Source: Arsukibacterium tuosuense (GTDB taxonomy: Bacteria > Pseudomonadota > Gammaproteobacteria > Steroidobacterales > GCA-2729495). Taken from it: DNA of 64,000 nucleotides. The position numbers and the translations under genes were made by a program. Location of the stretch: positions 1-64,000 of the forward strand of contig CAMBYH010000008.1 of assembly GCA_945872065.1 (NCBI GenBank). Reading direction: 5' to 3'. A model generated the notes under the pieces. It was given only the letters and a program-made list of their open reading frames with translations, did no database searches and was not told the origin of the DNA. This document shows positions 9,492 through 18,964 of the stretch, in pieces (position 1 is the stretch's first letter; each line of letters begins with the position of its first letter).

Positions 9492-9711
9492 GGTACGCCT
9501 CCTCGTCAGCCGCCGATGACCACTCGGACAGTGTGCCGGTCAGCGCCCGGGCAAACTCCAGATCCTGATCCGTCGCCTTGGTGAGCAGGACGCCGTTCGG
9601 GGTCACATCGAACTGAAGTGCGTCGCCAGCCTTCACGCCCAGGCTCTCCCGGACCGCTGCCGGCACCGTTGCCTGGTACTTGCTGGTGAGTCGACTGATG
9701 TTTCCGGCCAT
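9481..9711 (-). CDS. AbrB/MazE-like antitoxin
   Basis: Small DNA-binding antitoxin partner of the PemK/MazF toxin. The start is ATG 9711 (76 aa), with a CGGAG ribosome-binding site upstream. Residues about 5-45 (ISRLTSKYQATVPAAVRESL, then KAGDALQFDV) form a swapped-hairpin AbrB fold, the DNA-binding part. The acidic C-terminal tail (about 50-76, DQDLEFARAL and SSAADEEAYRDL) is the expected toxin-binding segment. It overlaps the toxin by 11 nt, with the antitoxin first as usual. The module lies downstream of rho and is separated from it by a strong terminator, so it should have its own autoregulated promoter. Confidence 0.82.
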   Translation of the reverse strand: MAGNISRLTSKYQATVPAAVRESLGVKAGDALQFDVTPNGVLLTKATDQDLEFARALTGTLSEWSSAADEEAYRDL

Positions 9712-9853
9712 CTCGGCGCTCCGTAATGGGTAATACGGTAATGCTAGCATGGCAGTCCGGTACACCAAAGAGGAATGACCGGCGGAAGCATGCAGGTGAG
9801 CCGGGTTGCGGGCCAGGCGGAAATCCTGGGGTTTCCTCCGGAATGGGGCCCGG

Positions 9854-9892
9854 AAAAGAAAAAGGCACCCGAGCCCTGGCGGCTCGGGTGCC
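9854..9892 (-). terminator. Intrinsic terminator downstream of rho
   Basis: Read on the minus strand: a perfect 12-bp stem GGCACCCGAGCC / GGCTCGGGTGCC (9892-9881 and 9875-9864) with a 5-nt loop, followed by TTTTTCTTTT. It lies about 55 nt after the rho stop codon and would end the trxA-rho transcript without needing Rho itself. Confidence 0.93.
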
Positions 9893-9902
9893 TTGTCGGT
9901 CG

Positions 9903-9926
9903 GATCGCGGCTGAAGCCGCTCCTAC
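9903..9926 (-). repeat. REP-like unit (GTAGGAGCGGCTTCAGCCGC type)
   Basis: A single copy on the minus strand, starting GTAGGAGCGGC with an internal GCGGCTTCAGCCGC hairpin, about 21 nt after the rho stop and before the intrinsic terminator. It belongs to the family found at seven other loci in this window. Confidence 0.9.
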
Positions 9927-9947
9927 GGCAGGCCCCGTGAGAGGCGG

Positions 9948-11465
<1,518 letters not shown>

Positions 11466-11522
11466 GCATGGATCCTTGAAAGTGAAACTGGATAGTTGAG
11501 TCGGGTGAGTTGATGCGGAGTT

Positions 11523-11843
11523 CTACAGCTTGGCTTCGAGGAGCTTCTGCAACTGCTCTCTCGATACGATACCAACGTGCTGAGCCTCGACCACGCCGTC
11601 CCTGAAAAGCATCAGCGTCGGGATACTGCGGATGCCGTACTTCATGGCAGTGCTCTGGCTGCCTTCGACATCGACCTTGGCGATCTCGATACGGTCCTGA
11701 TACTCGATGGCGATCTGCTCGAGGATCGGCGCAATACTCTTGCAGGGGCCGCACCACTCGGCCCAGAAGTCCACAAGGACGGGACGGGTGGACTTCAGTA
11801 CCTGCGCTTCGAATGTGGCATCGGAGACGTGAACTATGCTCAT
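11523..11843 (-). CDS. trxA: Thioredoxin
   Basis: General cytoplasmic dithiol-disulfide oxidoreductase of 106 aa. It has the classical FWAEWCGPCKSIAP active site (Cys31 and Cys34) and the cis-Pro loop RSIPTLMLF (about residue 73). It lies immediately upstream of rho on the same strand and is divergent from rhlB, the conserved rhlB/trxA-rho neighbourhood of gammaproteobacteria. Because of the order it probably shares its promoter with rho. Confidence 0.97.
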   Translation of the reverse strand: MSIVHVSDATFEAQVLKSTRPVLVDFWAEWCGPCKSIAPILEQIAIEYQDRIEIAKVDVEGSQSTAMKYGIRSIPTLMLFRDGVVEAQHVGIVSREQLQKLLEAKL

Positions 11844-12319
11844 GGTCCTCTGGATGGTCCTGTTGGTTGGTGTTTAAGGGAAAGGTATGGAGAGTTTGCC
11901 AATTGAGGATTAAGACGAATGCCCGACGGGATCAGCACCGTCAGGGCCAGCAGGTTCAACCCCTCAGGCTGAAGACCGTTGGCAGGCCTGCCGAGGAAAG
12001 CCGTTGCCTGACGACAATCACGTCCCGAGGAAAGTCGCTTCGGGGGCATCAGGCGGGCTTCTTCAATGAAGCCGGCGTGAAGCGCGGGGCCGGATAGGGC
12101 ACAATCCGAAATCGAGAAGCGTTGTCTGGAGCTTCCTGCGTGTCCCGTCCGGGTCAACTAACCTGGGTAGCCCGTCTGGAATCTGTATCTAGAATCGTAC
12201 TTTAATCGTACTTGGGCCGCAGCCTTGAAGCCGATGAGGGCGCGCGGCGGATGGACCAATTTGAACCTGTCCCGCCGGCTTTTGCAAGGGGGAAGGTTTG
12301 CTTTTGACTGTAGGGTGAC
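11844..12319. promoter_or_regulatory. Divergent control region between trxA-rho and rhlB
   Basis: A 476-nt gene-free stretch that must carry the promoters of trxA-rho (leftward) and rhlB (rightward). I see a stem-forming CCCGAGG...CTTCGGG at about 12026-12046 and a direct repeat AATCGTACTT at 12193-12202 and 12204-12213, an 11-nt period. A GGGTGA ribosome-binding site precedes rhlB. Short open frames here lack coding character. Confidence 0.55.
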
Positions 12320-13621
12320 ATGAGTCGCGACCACAACGTCTTGTTTTCAGAATTAGGGTTACCCCCCGAGATCCTCGCGGGTGTCCGTGCTGCGGGGTTT
12401 CAGCAGTGCACGCCCATCCAGGCGCAGACGCTCCCGATAGCCCTCCTGGGCAAGGACGTCGCCGGACAGGCGCAAACCGGGACGGGCAAGACCGCTGCCT
12501 TTCTGCTCGCCATGTTCAATCACCTGCTGAAACATCCCGCTCACCGCAGCGACCAGCCCAGTCCCCGGGCCTTGATCCTGGCCCCCACCAGGGAGCTGGC
12601 CGTGCAGATCCACTCGGACGCGCTGATTCTTGGCAGCGCCACCGGCCTGCGCATGTCTGTGGTCTATGGCGGAGCCGACTACGACAAGCAGCGCGAAGAG
12701 CTCCAGCGGGGCGTCGATGTGCTGATCGGCACGCCGGGCCGGCTCATCGACTATTTCCGCCAGCACATCTACACGCTGAGTCACGCCCAGGTGCTCGTCA
12801 TGGACGAGGCCGACCGGATGTTCGACCTGGGCTTCATCAAGGACATCCGTTTCCTCCTGCGTCGACTGCCGCCGCCAGACAAGCGTCTGAACCTGCTGTT
12901 CTCAGCCACCCTCGGTCACCGGGTTCTTGAGCTCGCCTACGAGCACATGAACAACCCGGAGACCGTGCAGATCGAGCCGGACAAGAAAACCGTGGACCTC
13001 GTCACCCAGTGCGTCTACTTCCCGGGCAACGAGGAAAAGGGGCGACTGCTGGTCGGCCTTCTGCGCAGCATGCAGGCGCGGCGCACGATGGTCTTCGTCA
13101 ATACCAAGCGTGCGGCAGAGGAGATTGCCCGGCTGCTGGCCCACAACGGCCTGCCGGCGGAGGCCATCAACGGGGATGTGCCCCAGAACAAGCGGCTGCG
13201 CATGCTGAAGGACTTCCAGGAAGGCACTCTCCCCGTGCTGGTGGCGACAGACGTTGCCTCCCGGGGACTTCACGTCCCCGACGTCAGCCACGTGATCAAT
13301 TACGACCTGCCCCAGGACGCCCCGGACTACGTGCACCGCATCGGCCGGACGGCCCGGGCCGGCGCGAGCGGCGACTCGGTCAGCTTCGCCTGCGAAACCT
13401 ACGCCTTCTCGCTGCCGGAAATCGAGGACTACATCGGGCATCGCATCCCGGTAGGGACCGTGGAGCCCGCCATGCTGGAGGGTGTGAAGATTCCACCCTG
13501 GGCACCGCGCAAGTACCCGCCTCAGGGCGGTCGGCCCGGGGGCAGGGGTGGCAGTGGCGGGAGGCCGGGCGGTGGCGGCGGGCGTTCCGGTGGCGGTGGC
13601 GGCGGGCGGCGGGGCAGGTAG
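12320..13621 (+). CDS. rhlB: ATP-dependent RNA helicase RhlB (DEAD-box)
   Basis: DEAD-box helicase that unwinds structured RNA; in E. coli it is the RNA degradosome helicase. It is 433 aa. Motifs in order: Q motif ([14 protein letters not shown]), Walker [23 protein letters not shown] ([12 protein letters not shown]), SAT, and [10 protein letters not shown]. RhlB-specific features are the [16 protein letters not shown] and [19 protein letters not shown] stretches. The C-terminal tail (about 395-433) is almost pure Gly/Arg/Ser. The stop codon TAG at 13619 is the first part of a REP-like repeat. It is convergent with the nucleotidase gene. Confidence 0.95.
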   Translation: MSRDHNVLFSELGLPPEILAGVRAAGFQQCTPIQAQTLPIALLGKDVAGQAQTGTGKTAAFLLAMFNHLLKHPAHRSDQPSPRALILAPTRELAVQIHSDALILGSATGLRMSVVYGGADYDKQREELQRGVDVLIGTPGRLIDYFRQHIYTLSHAQVLVMDEADRMFDLGFIKDIRFLLRRLPPPDKRLNLLFSATLGHRVLELAYEHMNNPETVQIEPDKKTVDLVTQCVYFPGNEEKGRLLVGLLRSMQARRTMVFVNTKRAAEEIARLLAHNGLPAEAINGDVPQNKRLRMLKDFQEGTLPVLVATDVASRGLHVPDVSHVINYDLPQDAPDYVHRIGRTARAGASGDSVSFACETYAFSLPEIEDYIGHRIPVGTVEPAMLEGVKIPPWAPRKYPPQGGRPGGRGGSGGRPGGGGGRSGGGGGGRRGR

Positions 13622-13674
13622 GAGCGCCTTGAGGCGCGATTCTGCTGTCCGGTCGCGCCTCAAGGCGCTCCTAC
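13618..13674. repeat. REP-like inverted pair supplying two stop codons
   Basis: Two 22-nt units in perfect inverted orientation (13618-13639 and 13653-13674), each beginning GTAGGAGCGCC and each with its own small hairpin. The left GTAG contains the rhlB TAG stop; the right CTAC contains the TAG stop of the opposite-strand nucleotidase gene. The whole spacer between these convergent genes is the repeat. Confidence 0.95.
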
Positions 13675-14318
13675 ACGAGGTGACCGAGAGCCTCCACCGA
13701 CGAATGTCTCTCAACAACCCGATGCGGCTGCGTCGAATCCGGGCGGGTGACGGCCAGTACGCCCGCTATGCCGCAGGCGGCAGCCGCATCCAGCACGGGA
13801 AGGCTGTCATCGACGAACAGCGTTCTGGCCGGATCGAAGCCCAGACGCTGCTGTGCCGCCACCCAGAATTCAGCCGATTCCTTGGGGGCACCAAACTCAT
13901 GGGAAGAGATGAACGTATCGATCCAGCGCCCAAGCCCTGCGACCCCCTTCTTCACTTCGAGGGTATGGCCATGGGCATTGGTGAGCACGGCTACGGATTT
14001 GCCAGTGGCCTGTAAGGTGCGCAGGAAACTGACAGCGCCGGGCAGGTATCGCACCCGATGACTGCTGGCACTCTTGAGGGCACGCAGATCCAGCGACAGC
14101 TCCTCCGTCCAGTAGTCCAGGCAATACCACTCGAGACGGCCCTGCACCTCGGCAAACTGGGCGTAGAGCTCCGCCGTGACCTCAGCGAGGTTCGCCTTGC
14201 GGTCCCGGGCCAGGCAACGCGGAACCAACTCCAGCCAGAAATAGTTGTCGTAGGCCAGATCGAGAATGGTCCCGTCCATGTCCAGCAGGATCGTGTCGAA
14301 TTTTCGCCAGTCATGCAT
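13671..14318 (-). CDS. yrfG: HAD-family GMP/IMP nucleotidase (YrfG-like)
   Basis: A 215-aa HAD phosphatase closely resembling E. coli YrfG, which dephosphorylates GMP and IMP. Motif I is LLDMDGTILDLAYDNYFW (nucleophile Asp and the second Asp), the cap region includes WYCLDYWTEEL, motif II is VLTNAH, motif III is the Lys in APKESAEFW, and motif IV is FVDDSLPVLDAA. The stop codon is provided by the adjacent REP-like repeat. The start is only 20 nt from the divergent cysQ start, so the two promoters must overlap the opposite coding regions. Confidence 0.9.
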   Translation of the reverse strand: MHDWRKFDTILLDMDGTILDLAYDNYFWLELVPRCLARDRKANLAEVTAELYAQFAEVQGRLEWYCLDYWTEELSLDLRALKSASSHRVRYLPGAVSFLRTLQATGKSVAVLTNAHGHTLEVKKGVAGLGRWIDTFISSHEFGAPKESAEFWVAAQQRLGFDPARTLFVDDSLPVLDAAAACGIAGVLAVTRPDSTQPHRVVERHSSVEALGHLV

Positions 14319-14338
14319 CGGGAAATATTGTAGCGTCC

Positions 14339-15163
<825 letters not shown>

Positions 15164-15228
15164 CGTTCGCGACTGGTATCCTTGGCCGCAATAACACGCG
15201 CCCCAGCCCCCACCCAAGAACGCCGGCC

Positions 15229-15444
15229 ATGACCGATAACATCAACACCGATGTGTTCAGCAAGTTGCTGCGCCTTAAGGAACTGCGGGTGGCGCATCGG
15301 GACCTGGACGTCACCATTGCTTCTCTGGCCAAGGACGCCAGCGTTGACCAGCTGCGGGTAAAACGGCTGAAGAAAGAGAAGCTGCGCCTCAAAGACACCA
15401 TCACGCGCCTCGAGAGCGCCATGATCCCGGACCTGAACGCCTAG
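15229..15444 (+). CDS. DUF465 (YdcH-like) small coiled protein
   Basis: A 71-aa basic, helical protein of the DUF465/YdcH type; function unknown. It has a short N-terminus (MTDNINTDVF), then a long predicted helix with heptad-like leucines and many Arg/Lys (LRLKELRVAHRDLD, then VKRLKKEKLRLKDTITRLE), ending PDLNA. The frame is open upstream, but ATG 15229 gives the family's compact length. It follows cysQ by 65 nt and may be cotranscribed. Confidence 0.75.
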   Translation: MTDNINTDVFSKLLRLKELRVAHRDLDVTIASLAKDASVDQLRVKRLKKEKLRLKDTITRLESAMIPDLNA

Positions 15445-15897
15445 CCCGGGAGCTCAGTCGACAAGCTTTACAGGCCTCCTTTTTCATCTAAGCGCCTGTA
15501 TCTTATAGATTAAATACCCAGAGACCGGAACCGGGACCCGGCAGCGGGCCGGGTGGGCTGTCGCGTCGCTATACAAACCGGCTGTTCAGGCCACCGGCGC
15601 GCTCCTTCCCCAGGCGTGAGCCTCCCCGCCGGGCCGCCACGTCCCGTGACCTGCCGCACAGAATTCGGCTGCTTCAACCCCTTCTGTCAAATCCGGGGGG
15701 TGTCCGGTCTGGGATGGCACGGTTGCTGCACTTATCTCCAGCGAGGCCCCACTGAATGGTTACCTGAGAGATCAACCCAAGCCCCAAGCCCCAAAACCCA
15801 AGCCCATCTCAGGGCCCAATAACCGGACAGAACCTCGAGAAGAAAATAAAAATAACAACAATAAAAAAAGACGACACGACATCTAAGCCCATCCCCA
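15445..15897 (+). ncRNA. Gene-free stretch; candidate small RNA or long leader
   Basis: A 453-nt stretch without a credible coding sequence, ending in a strong plus-strand terminator. A weak sigma70-like promoter is possible (TTTTCA at 15481-15486, 17-nt spacer, TATAGA at 15504-15509), which would give a transcript of about 410 nt. The middle is GC-rich with stem-forming segments (for example CCGGGACCCGG at about 15531). The last part has CCCAAGCCCC repeats (about 15777-15805) and a strikingly A-rich single-stranded tract (about 15838-15870). I recognise no known RNA family here. It could also be an attenuator leader for glk. Confidence 0.3.
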
Positions 15898-15926
15898 CCG
15901 CCCCTTGCCCAGGGGCGGTTTTTTTT
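15898..15926 (+). terminator. Intrinsic terminator just upstream of glk
   Basis: An 8-bp perfect stem CCGCCCCT / AGGGGCGG with loop TGCCC, followed by eight T. It ends 31 nt before the glk start codon, so it cannot serve glk; it must end a transcript coming from the left or act as an attenuator. Confidence 0.92.
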
Positions 15927-15957
15927 GGGCTCCGCTTCCCCGTGTATGCTTCCGGCG

Positions 15958-16890
15958 ATGGGCTGGCTGATCGCAGATATCGGGGGCACCAACACCCGCT
16001 GCGCCATCGCGCGCCCGGGCGGCACGGTGGACAGCGTCGAAACCTTCCGCAACCGGGAGTTCCCGGGGCTCGACCGGCTGCTTGCCGCCTACCTCGGCAT
16101 GCTTCCGCCAGGCCAGCGACCTGACGAGGCCGTCATCGCCATCGCGGCGCCCATCCGGGGTGACGAGGTGCGCATGGTGAACATCAACTGGGCATTTTCC
16201 CTCTCCGCGCTGGCCCAGACGCTGTCCCTCAAGCGGTTGATCCCCCTGAACGACTTTGCCGCCCAGGCCTACGCGCTGCCGGTTCTGGGCCCCGGCGACC
16301 TGCAGCAGGTTGGTAGCGGCAAGGCCGTTGCGGGCGCGCCCAAGGTGGTGGTTGGACCTGGTACGGGGCTCGGCACGGCGGGCCTGGTGAGCATTGCTGG
16401 CCGCTGGCATGCCATCACCGGCGAGGGCGGCCACGTCACCATGGCCCCCAGTGACGAACGGGAAGCGCGGATCATCGCGCTGGGTCGGGAGCGCTTTGGG
16501 CACTGCTCGGCAGAACGACTGATTTCCGGGTCTGGCCTCGCGTTCGTCCATAGCGCCCTGTCCGGCGCCGCGCCCCTGGCACCGGATGAGGTGGGGGCCC
16601 GGATCGCAGCGGGGGACGCCACGGCACTGGAAGCGCTGGACGTCTTTTTTCAGCTCCTGGGGACGGTCGCCAGCAATCTGGCGCTGACCTTCGCCGCCTT
16701 CGGCGGCGTCTACATCGGCGGCGGCATCACGCCCCGCTATGTCGAGCAGTTCAAGACTTCCGGGTTCCGGCCACGCTTCGAGGACAAGGGTCGCTATCGG
16801 CCCTTCCTGGCCGACATTCCGACCTGGGTCATCACGGCGGATGAGCCGGCGCTACGGGGCCTTGCCGCTTACGCGGAAGCCCAAACCTGA
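15958..16890 (+). CDS. glk: Glucokinase
   Basis: ATP-dependent glucokinase of the bacterial Glk (PF02685-type) family, 310 aa. Phosphorylates cytoplasmic glucose to glucose-6-phosphate. Motifs: N-terminal phosphate-1 IADIGGTNTRCAIA, substrate segment INWAFS, LNDFAAQAYAL, phosphate-2 GPGTGLGTAGLV, GEGGHVTMAP, and adenosine motif GGVYIGGGI near the C-terminus. The start is placed at ATG 15958, 31 nt after a strong terminator. No good ribosome-binding site or promoter is visible in that short gap, which makes its expression puzzling unless there is read-through or a leaderless start. Confidence 0.92.
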   Translation: MGWLIADIGGTNTRCAIARPGGTVDSVETFRNREFPGLDRLLAAYLGMLPPGQRPDEAVIAIAAPIRGDEVRMVNINWAFSLSALAQTLSLKRLIPLNDFAAQAYALPVLGPGDLQQVGSGKAVAGAPKVVVGPGTGLGTAGLVSIAGRWHAITGEGGHVTMAPSDEREARIIALGRERFGHCSAERLISGSGLAFVHSALSGAAPLAPDEVGARIAAGDATALEALDVFFQLLGTVASNLALTFAAFGGVYIGGGITPRYVEQFKTSGFRPRFEDKGRYRPFLADIPTWVITADEPALRGLAAYAEAQT

Positions 16891-16909
16891 GCCCGGACCT
16901 GGGCCCAGC

Positions 16910-17095
16910 CTAGTTCCCGGCGTCGACTGCCTCGTCCAGCTCGTCTTTGCGCTGGCTGTTCAGGCCTTCCACTGAGCGGGCCTTTTCCAGGGACTGCTCC
17001 AGGGGATCCCCGATGACGTTGGCCGCGGGCGGCTCTGGCGGCGGACCGCAGGCCACCAGCAGCGCTGACAGACAGAACAGGACTGCACGCTTCAT
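16910..17095 (-). CDS. Small lipoprotein, uncharacterised
   Basis: A 61-aa predicted lipoprotein with signal MKRAVLFCLSALLVAC and lipobox LVAC (Cys16 lipidated), a short Pro-rich tether, and a polar, charged C-terminus (DPLEQSLEKARSV). The ATG at 17095 is preferred over a GTG at 17101 because a GGGGAG ribosome-binding site lies 5 nt before it. It begins 2 nt after the stop of the hydrolase gene and is the last gene of the minus-strand operon that starts at 18944. Its function is not recognisable. Confidence 0.7.
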   Translation of the reverse strand: MKRAVLFCLSALLVACGPPPEPPAANVIGDPLEQSLEKARSVEGLNSQRKDELDEAVDAGN

Positions 17096-17097
17096 GC

Positions 17098-17616
17098 TCA
17101 CTCCCCGGGCGGCTTAGGCCCCAGCTCGTCAAGAAACAGGCGAAACACCCGACAAAGGCCCGGAAGATCCGCCACCAGCCGGTGGTCATCCGGCACCAGC
17201 ACGACCCGTGCACCGCTCAACTCACCATACCGGGTGCTTCCCGACCAGGGGAGGACATCATCCTGCCAGCCATGCACGATGGTGATGCGACAGGAGGGCG
17301 GTGGCGGGACCGGAATCTGTTCATAGCCCGGGACGTAGAGAGCCGGCGCCATCAGGAACAAGCCCGCCGCCCCCACGTCGCTGGCGGCAGCGAGTGCCAC
17401 ATAGCCGCCCATGCTGCTGCCGACGAGAATCGCGGGCGACTGCTGCGCCCGGCACCAGGTGGTGAGCTTGCGCGCCCGTGCCAGCGGGTCGGCGATCCCC
17501 TGATAATCCAGGGACTCGACCGCGTGGCCGCCCTGCCGGGCCACCTCCGCCAGCGCCCGGATCTTTGTGCCCCAGGGTCCGCTCTCCTGACCGTGGGCAA
17601 AGCACACGGTGGTCAT
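17098..17616 (-). CDS. Alpha/beta hydrolase, YqiA-like esterase
   Basis: A 172-aa compact alpha/beta hydrolase. It has the N-terminal FAHGQESGPWGTK oxyanion segment, nucleophile Ser in GSSMGGYVAL (about residue 69), acid Asp in VHGWQDDVLPW and His in PDDHRLV near the C-terminus, so the triad looks complete. Small enzymes of this type are carboxylesterases; the substrate is unknown. ATG 17616 overlaps the stop of the upstream alkyltransferase-like gene in an ATGA, so it is translationally coupled. The lipoprotein gene follows by 2 nt. Confidence 0.8.
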   Translation of the reverse strand: MTTVCFAHGQESGPWGTKIRALAEVARQGGHAVESLDYQGIADPLARARKLTTWCRAQQSPAILVGSSMGGYVALAAASDVGAAGLFLMAPALYVPGYEQIPVPPPPSCRITIVHGWQDDVLPWSGSTRYGELSGARVVLVPDDHRLVADLPGLCRVFRLFLDELGPKPPGE

Positions 17617-17954
17617 CGCAGGCCCCAGATCATCTCGTCGAGATCCGGCGTCCATTGAAACGCCGTCAGGCGGACTCGACCGTTCTCTACAGCTACCCCG
17701 TCTGCACGGAGCTTGCTGATCTGGGTGCGGTACCCCCGGGTACCTTTAGGCAGCGCGATGCGGCCACCCGTAGCGATAACCCGGAACCAGGGGAGGTGGA
17801 GCGAGGCCGGCGCCTTGCCCAGTGCATGGCCCACCTGCCGGGCGCCGCGGGGCAGCCCGGCGAGCTTCGCGACTTCGCCATAGGTGGACACGCGCCCCGC
17901 CGGAATGGCAGCAACGACGCGCCAGATAGACTGCAGCACTGCGTGGCTGTCCAC
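17613..17954 (-). CDS. atl: Alkyltransferase-like protein (Atl, DNA base-flipping)
   Basis: A 113-aa member of the O6-alkylguanine-DNA alkyltransferase C-terminal domain family. The PCHRV active site of true alkyltransferases reads PWFRVI here (Trp56 in place of the reactive Cys), the hallmark of Atl proteins. These bind and flip O6-alkylguanine and pass the lesion to nucleotide excision repair. The helix-turn-helix (TYGEVAKLAGLPRGARQVG) keeps the Arg finger (Arg39). The start is GTG 17954, 6 nt after the qor stop; its end overlaps the hydrolase start by 4 nt. Confidence 0.9.
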   Translation of the reverse strand: MDSHAVLQSIWRVVAAIPAGRVSTYGEVAKLAGLPRGARQVGHALGKAPASLHLPWFRVIATGGRIALPKGTRGYRTQISKLRADGVAVENGRVRLTAFQWTPDLDEMIWGLR

Positions 17955-17960
17955 CGTGGC

Positions 17961-18944
17961 CTAGGGCTCGAGTACCGTTGCCCCGGTGGTCCGGCGCCCT
18001 TCCAGGTCCCGGTGCGCGCGGGCGGCATCCCGCAGTGGGTAGCGTTGCCCAATGGCAATCCGCACCGCGCCACTGGTAACGACGTCGAATAGCTCCGCCG
18101 TGCCGGTTTCCAGATCTGCCCGGGTCGCGATGAAGTCGAAGAGTGAGGGGCGTGTCAGGTGCAGAGAGCCGCGCTTCGCCAGCTCCATCGGCGAAAAAGG
18201 TTCTACGGGACCGGATGCGTTGCCGAAGGTCACCATCGTGCCGTGTTTGCGCAGGCAGTCCAGGGATTTGAAGAAGGTGTCCCGGCCTATCGAGTCATAG
18301 GCCACAGCCACACCACCACCGGACAGGTCCCGCACCTTTTGCACAAACCCGGGATCCTCCGCGAGGACGGTCGCGGCACAGCCGTGGGCCCGAGCCAGTT
18401 CTGCCTTGGCTGCGCTGCCGACGACACCAACGACCCGTGCACCCAGCGCTGTCGCCCACTGACTCACCAGTGTGCCGGTCCCGCCCGCAGCCGCATAGAG
18501 CAGGACACTGTCACCGGGCTGCACGCGGTAGCTGCGCCGGAGGAGATACCAGGCCGTGAGACCCTTGAGCATGGCCGCAGCGGCGACGTCGTCGCTGACC
18601 GCTGGCGGGAGTTTCACCAGCCGTTCCGCGGGCCAGTTGCGCCGTTCCGCGTAGGCCCCGGGCGGCAAGCCCGCGTAGGCCACGCGATCGCCCACCGCGA
18701 GCCCGACCACACCGGCGCCGAGCGTTTCGACCCGGCCTGCCGCTTCCGCGCCAATCCCGGCCGGCAGGGCCAGCGGGTACAGACCCGAACGGTGATAGGT
18801 GTCGATGAAGTTGAGCCCGACTGCGGTCTGGCGGATCGTCACTTCGCCGGACGGGGGGGGCGGCAGGGAGACTTCCTGCCATTCCAGGACCTCGGGGCCG
18901 CCGAAGCGCTGGATACGGATGGCCTGGGTGAGAGCGCTGTGCAT
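17961..18944 (-). CDS. qor: NADPH:quinone oxidoreductase (Qor-type, zinc-independent MDR)
   Basis: A 327-aa medium-chain dehydrogenase/reductase of the QOR1 type, reducing quinones or other electrophiles with NADPH. The N-terminus has the Qor-like IRIQRFGGPEVLEW and VGLNFIDTYHRSGLYP. The Rossmann part has AAAGGTGTLVSQWA, the NADPH loop of Qor proteins, and there are no structural-zinc cysteines. It is the first gene of a four-gene minus-strand operon (qor-atl-hydrolase-lipoprotein). It is divergent from the ferredoxin reductase, with only 20 nt between start codons. Confidence 0.9.
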   Translation of the reverse strand: MHSALTQAIRIQRFGGPEVLEWQEVSLPPPPSGEVTIRQTAVGLNFIDTYHRSGLYPLALPAGIGAEAAGRVETLGAGVVGLAVGDRVAYAGLPPGAYAERRNWPAERLVKLPPAVSDDVAAAAMLKGLTAWYLLRRSYRVQPGDSVLLYAAAGGTGTLVSQWATALGARVVGVVGSAAKAELARAHGCAATVLAEDPGFVQKVRDLSGGGVAVAYDSIGRDTFFKSLDCLRKHGTMVTFGNASGPVEPFSPMELAKRGSLHLTRPSLFDFIATRADLETGTAELFDVVTSGAVRIAIGQRYPLRDAARAHRDLEGRRTTGATVLEP

Positions 18945-18964
18945 GTGGCCAGTATAATCGGCTC

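Noticed and set aside
11813-12157. Short open frames on both strands in the trxA-rhlB spacer
   Set aside because: They overlap each other, start inside trxA or lack ribosome-binding sites, and show no coding character.
17613-17954. Assignment as an active O6-methylguanine-DNA methyltransferase
   Set aside because: The reactive Cys is replaced by Trp (PWFRV), so it is an alkyltransferase-like protein.
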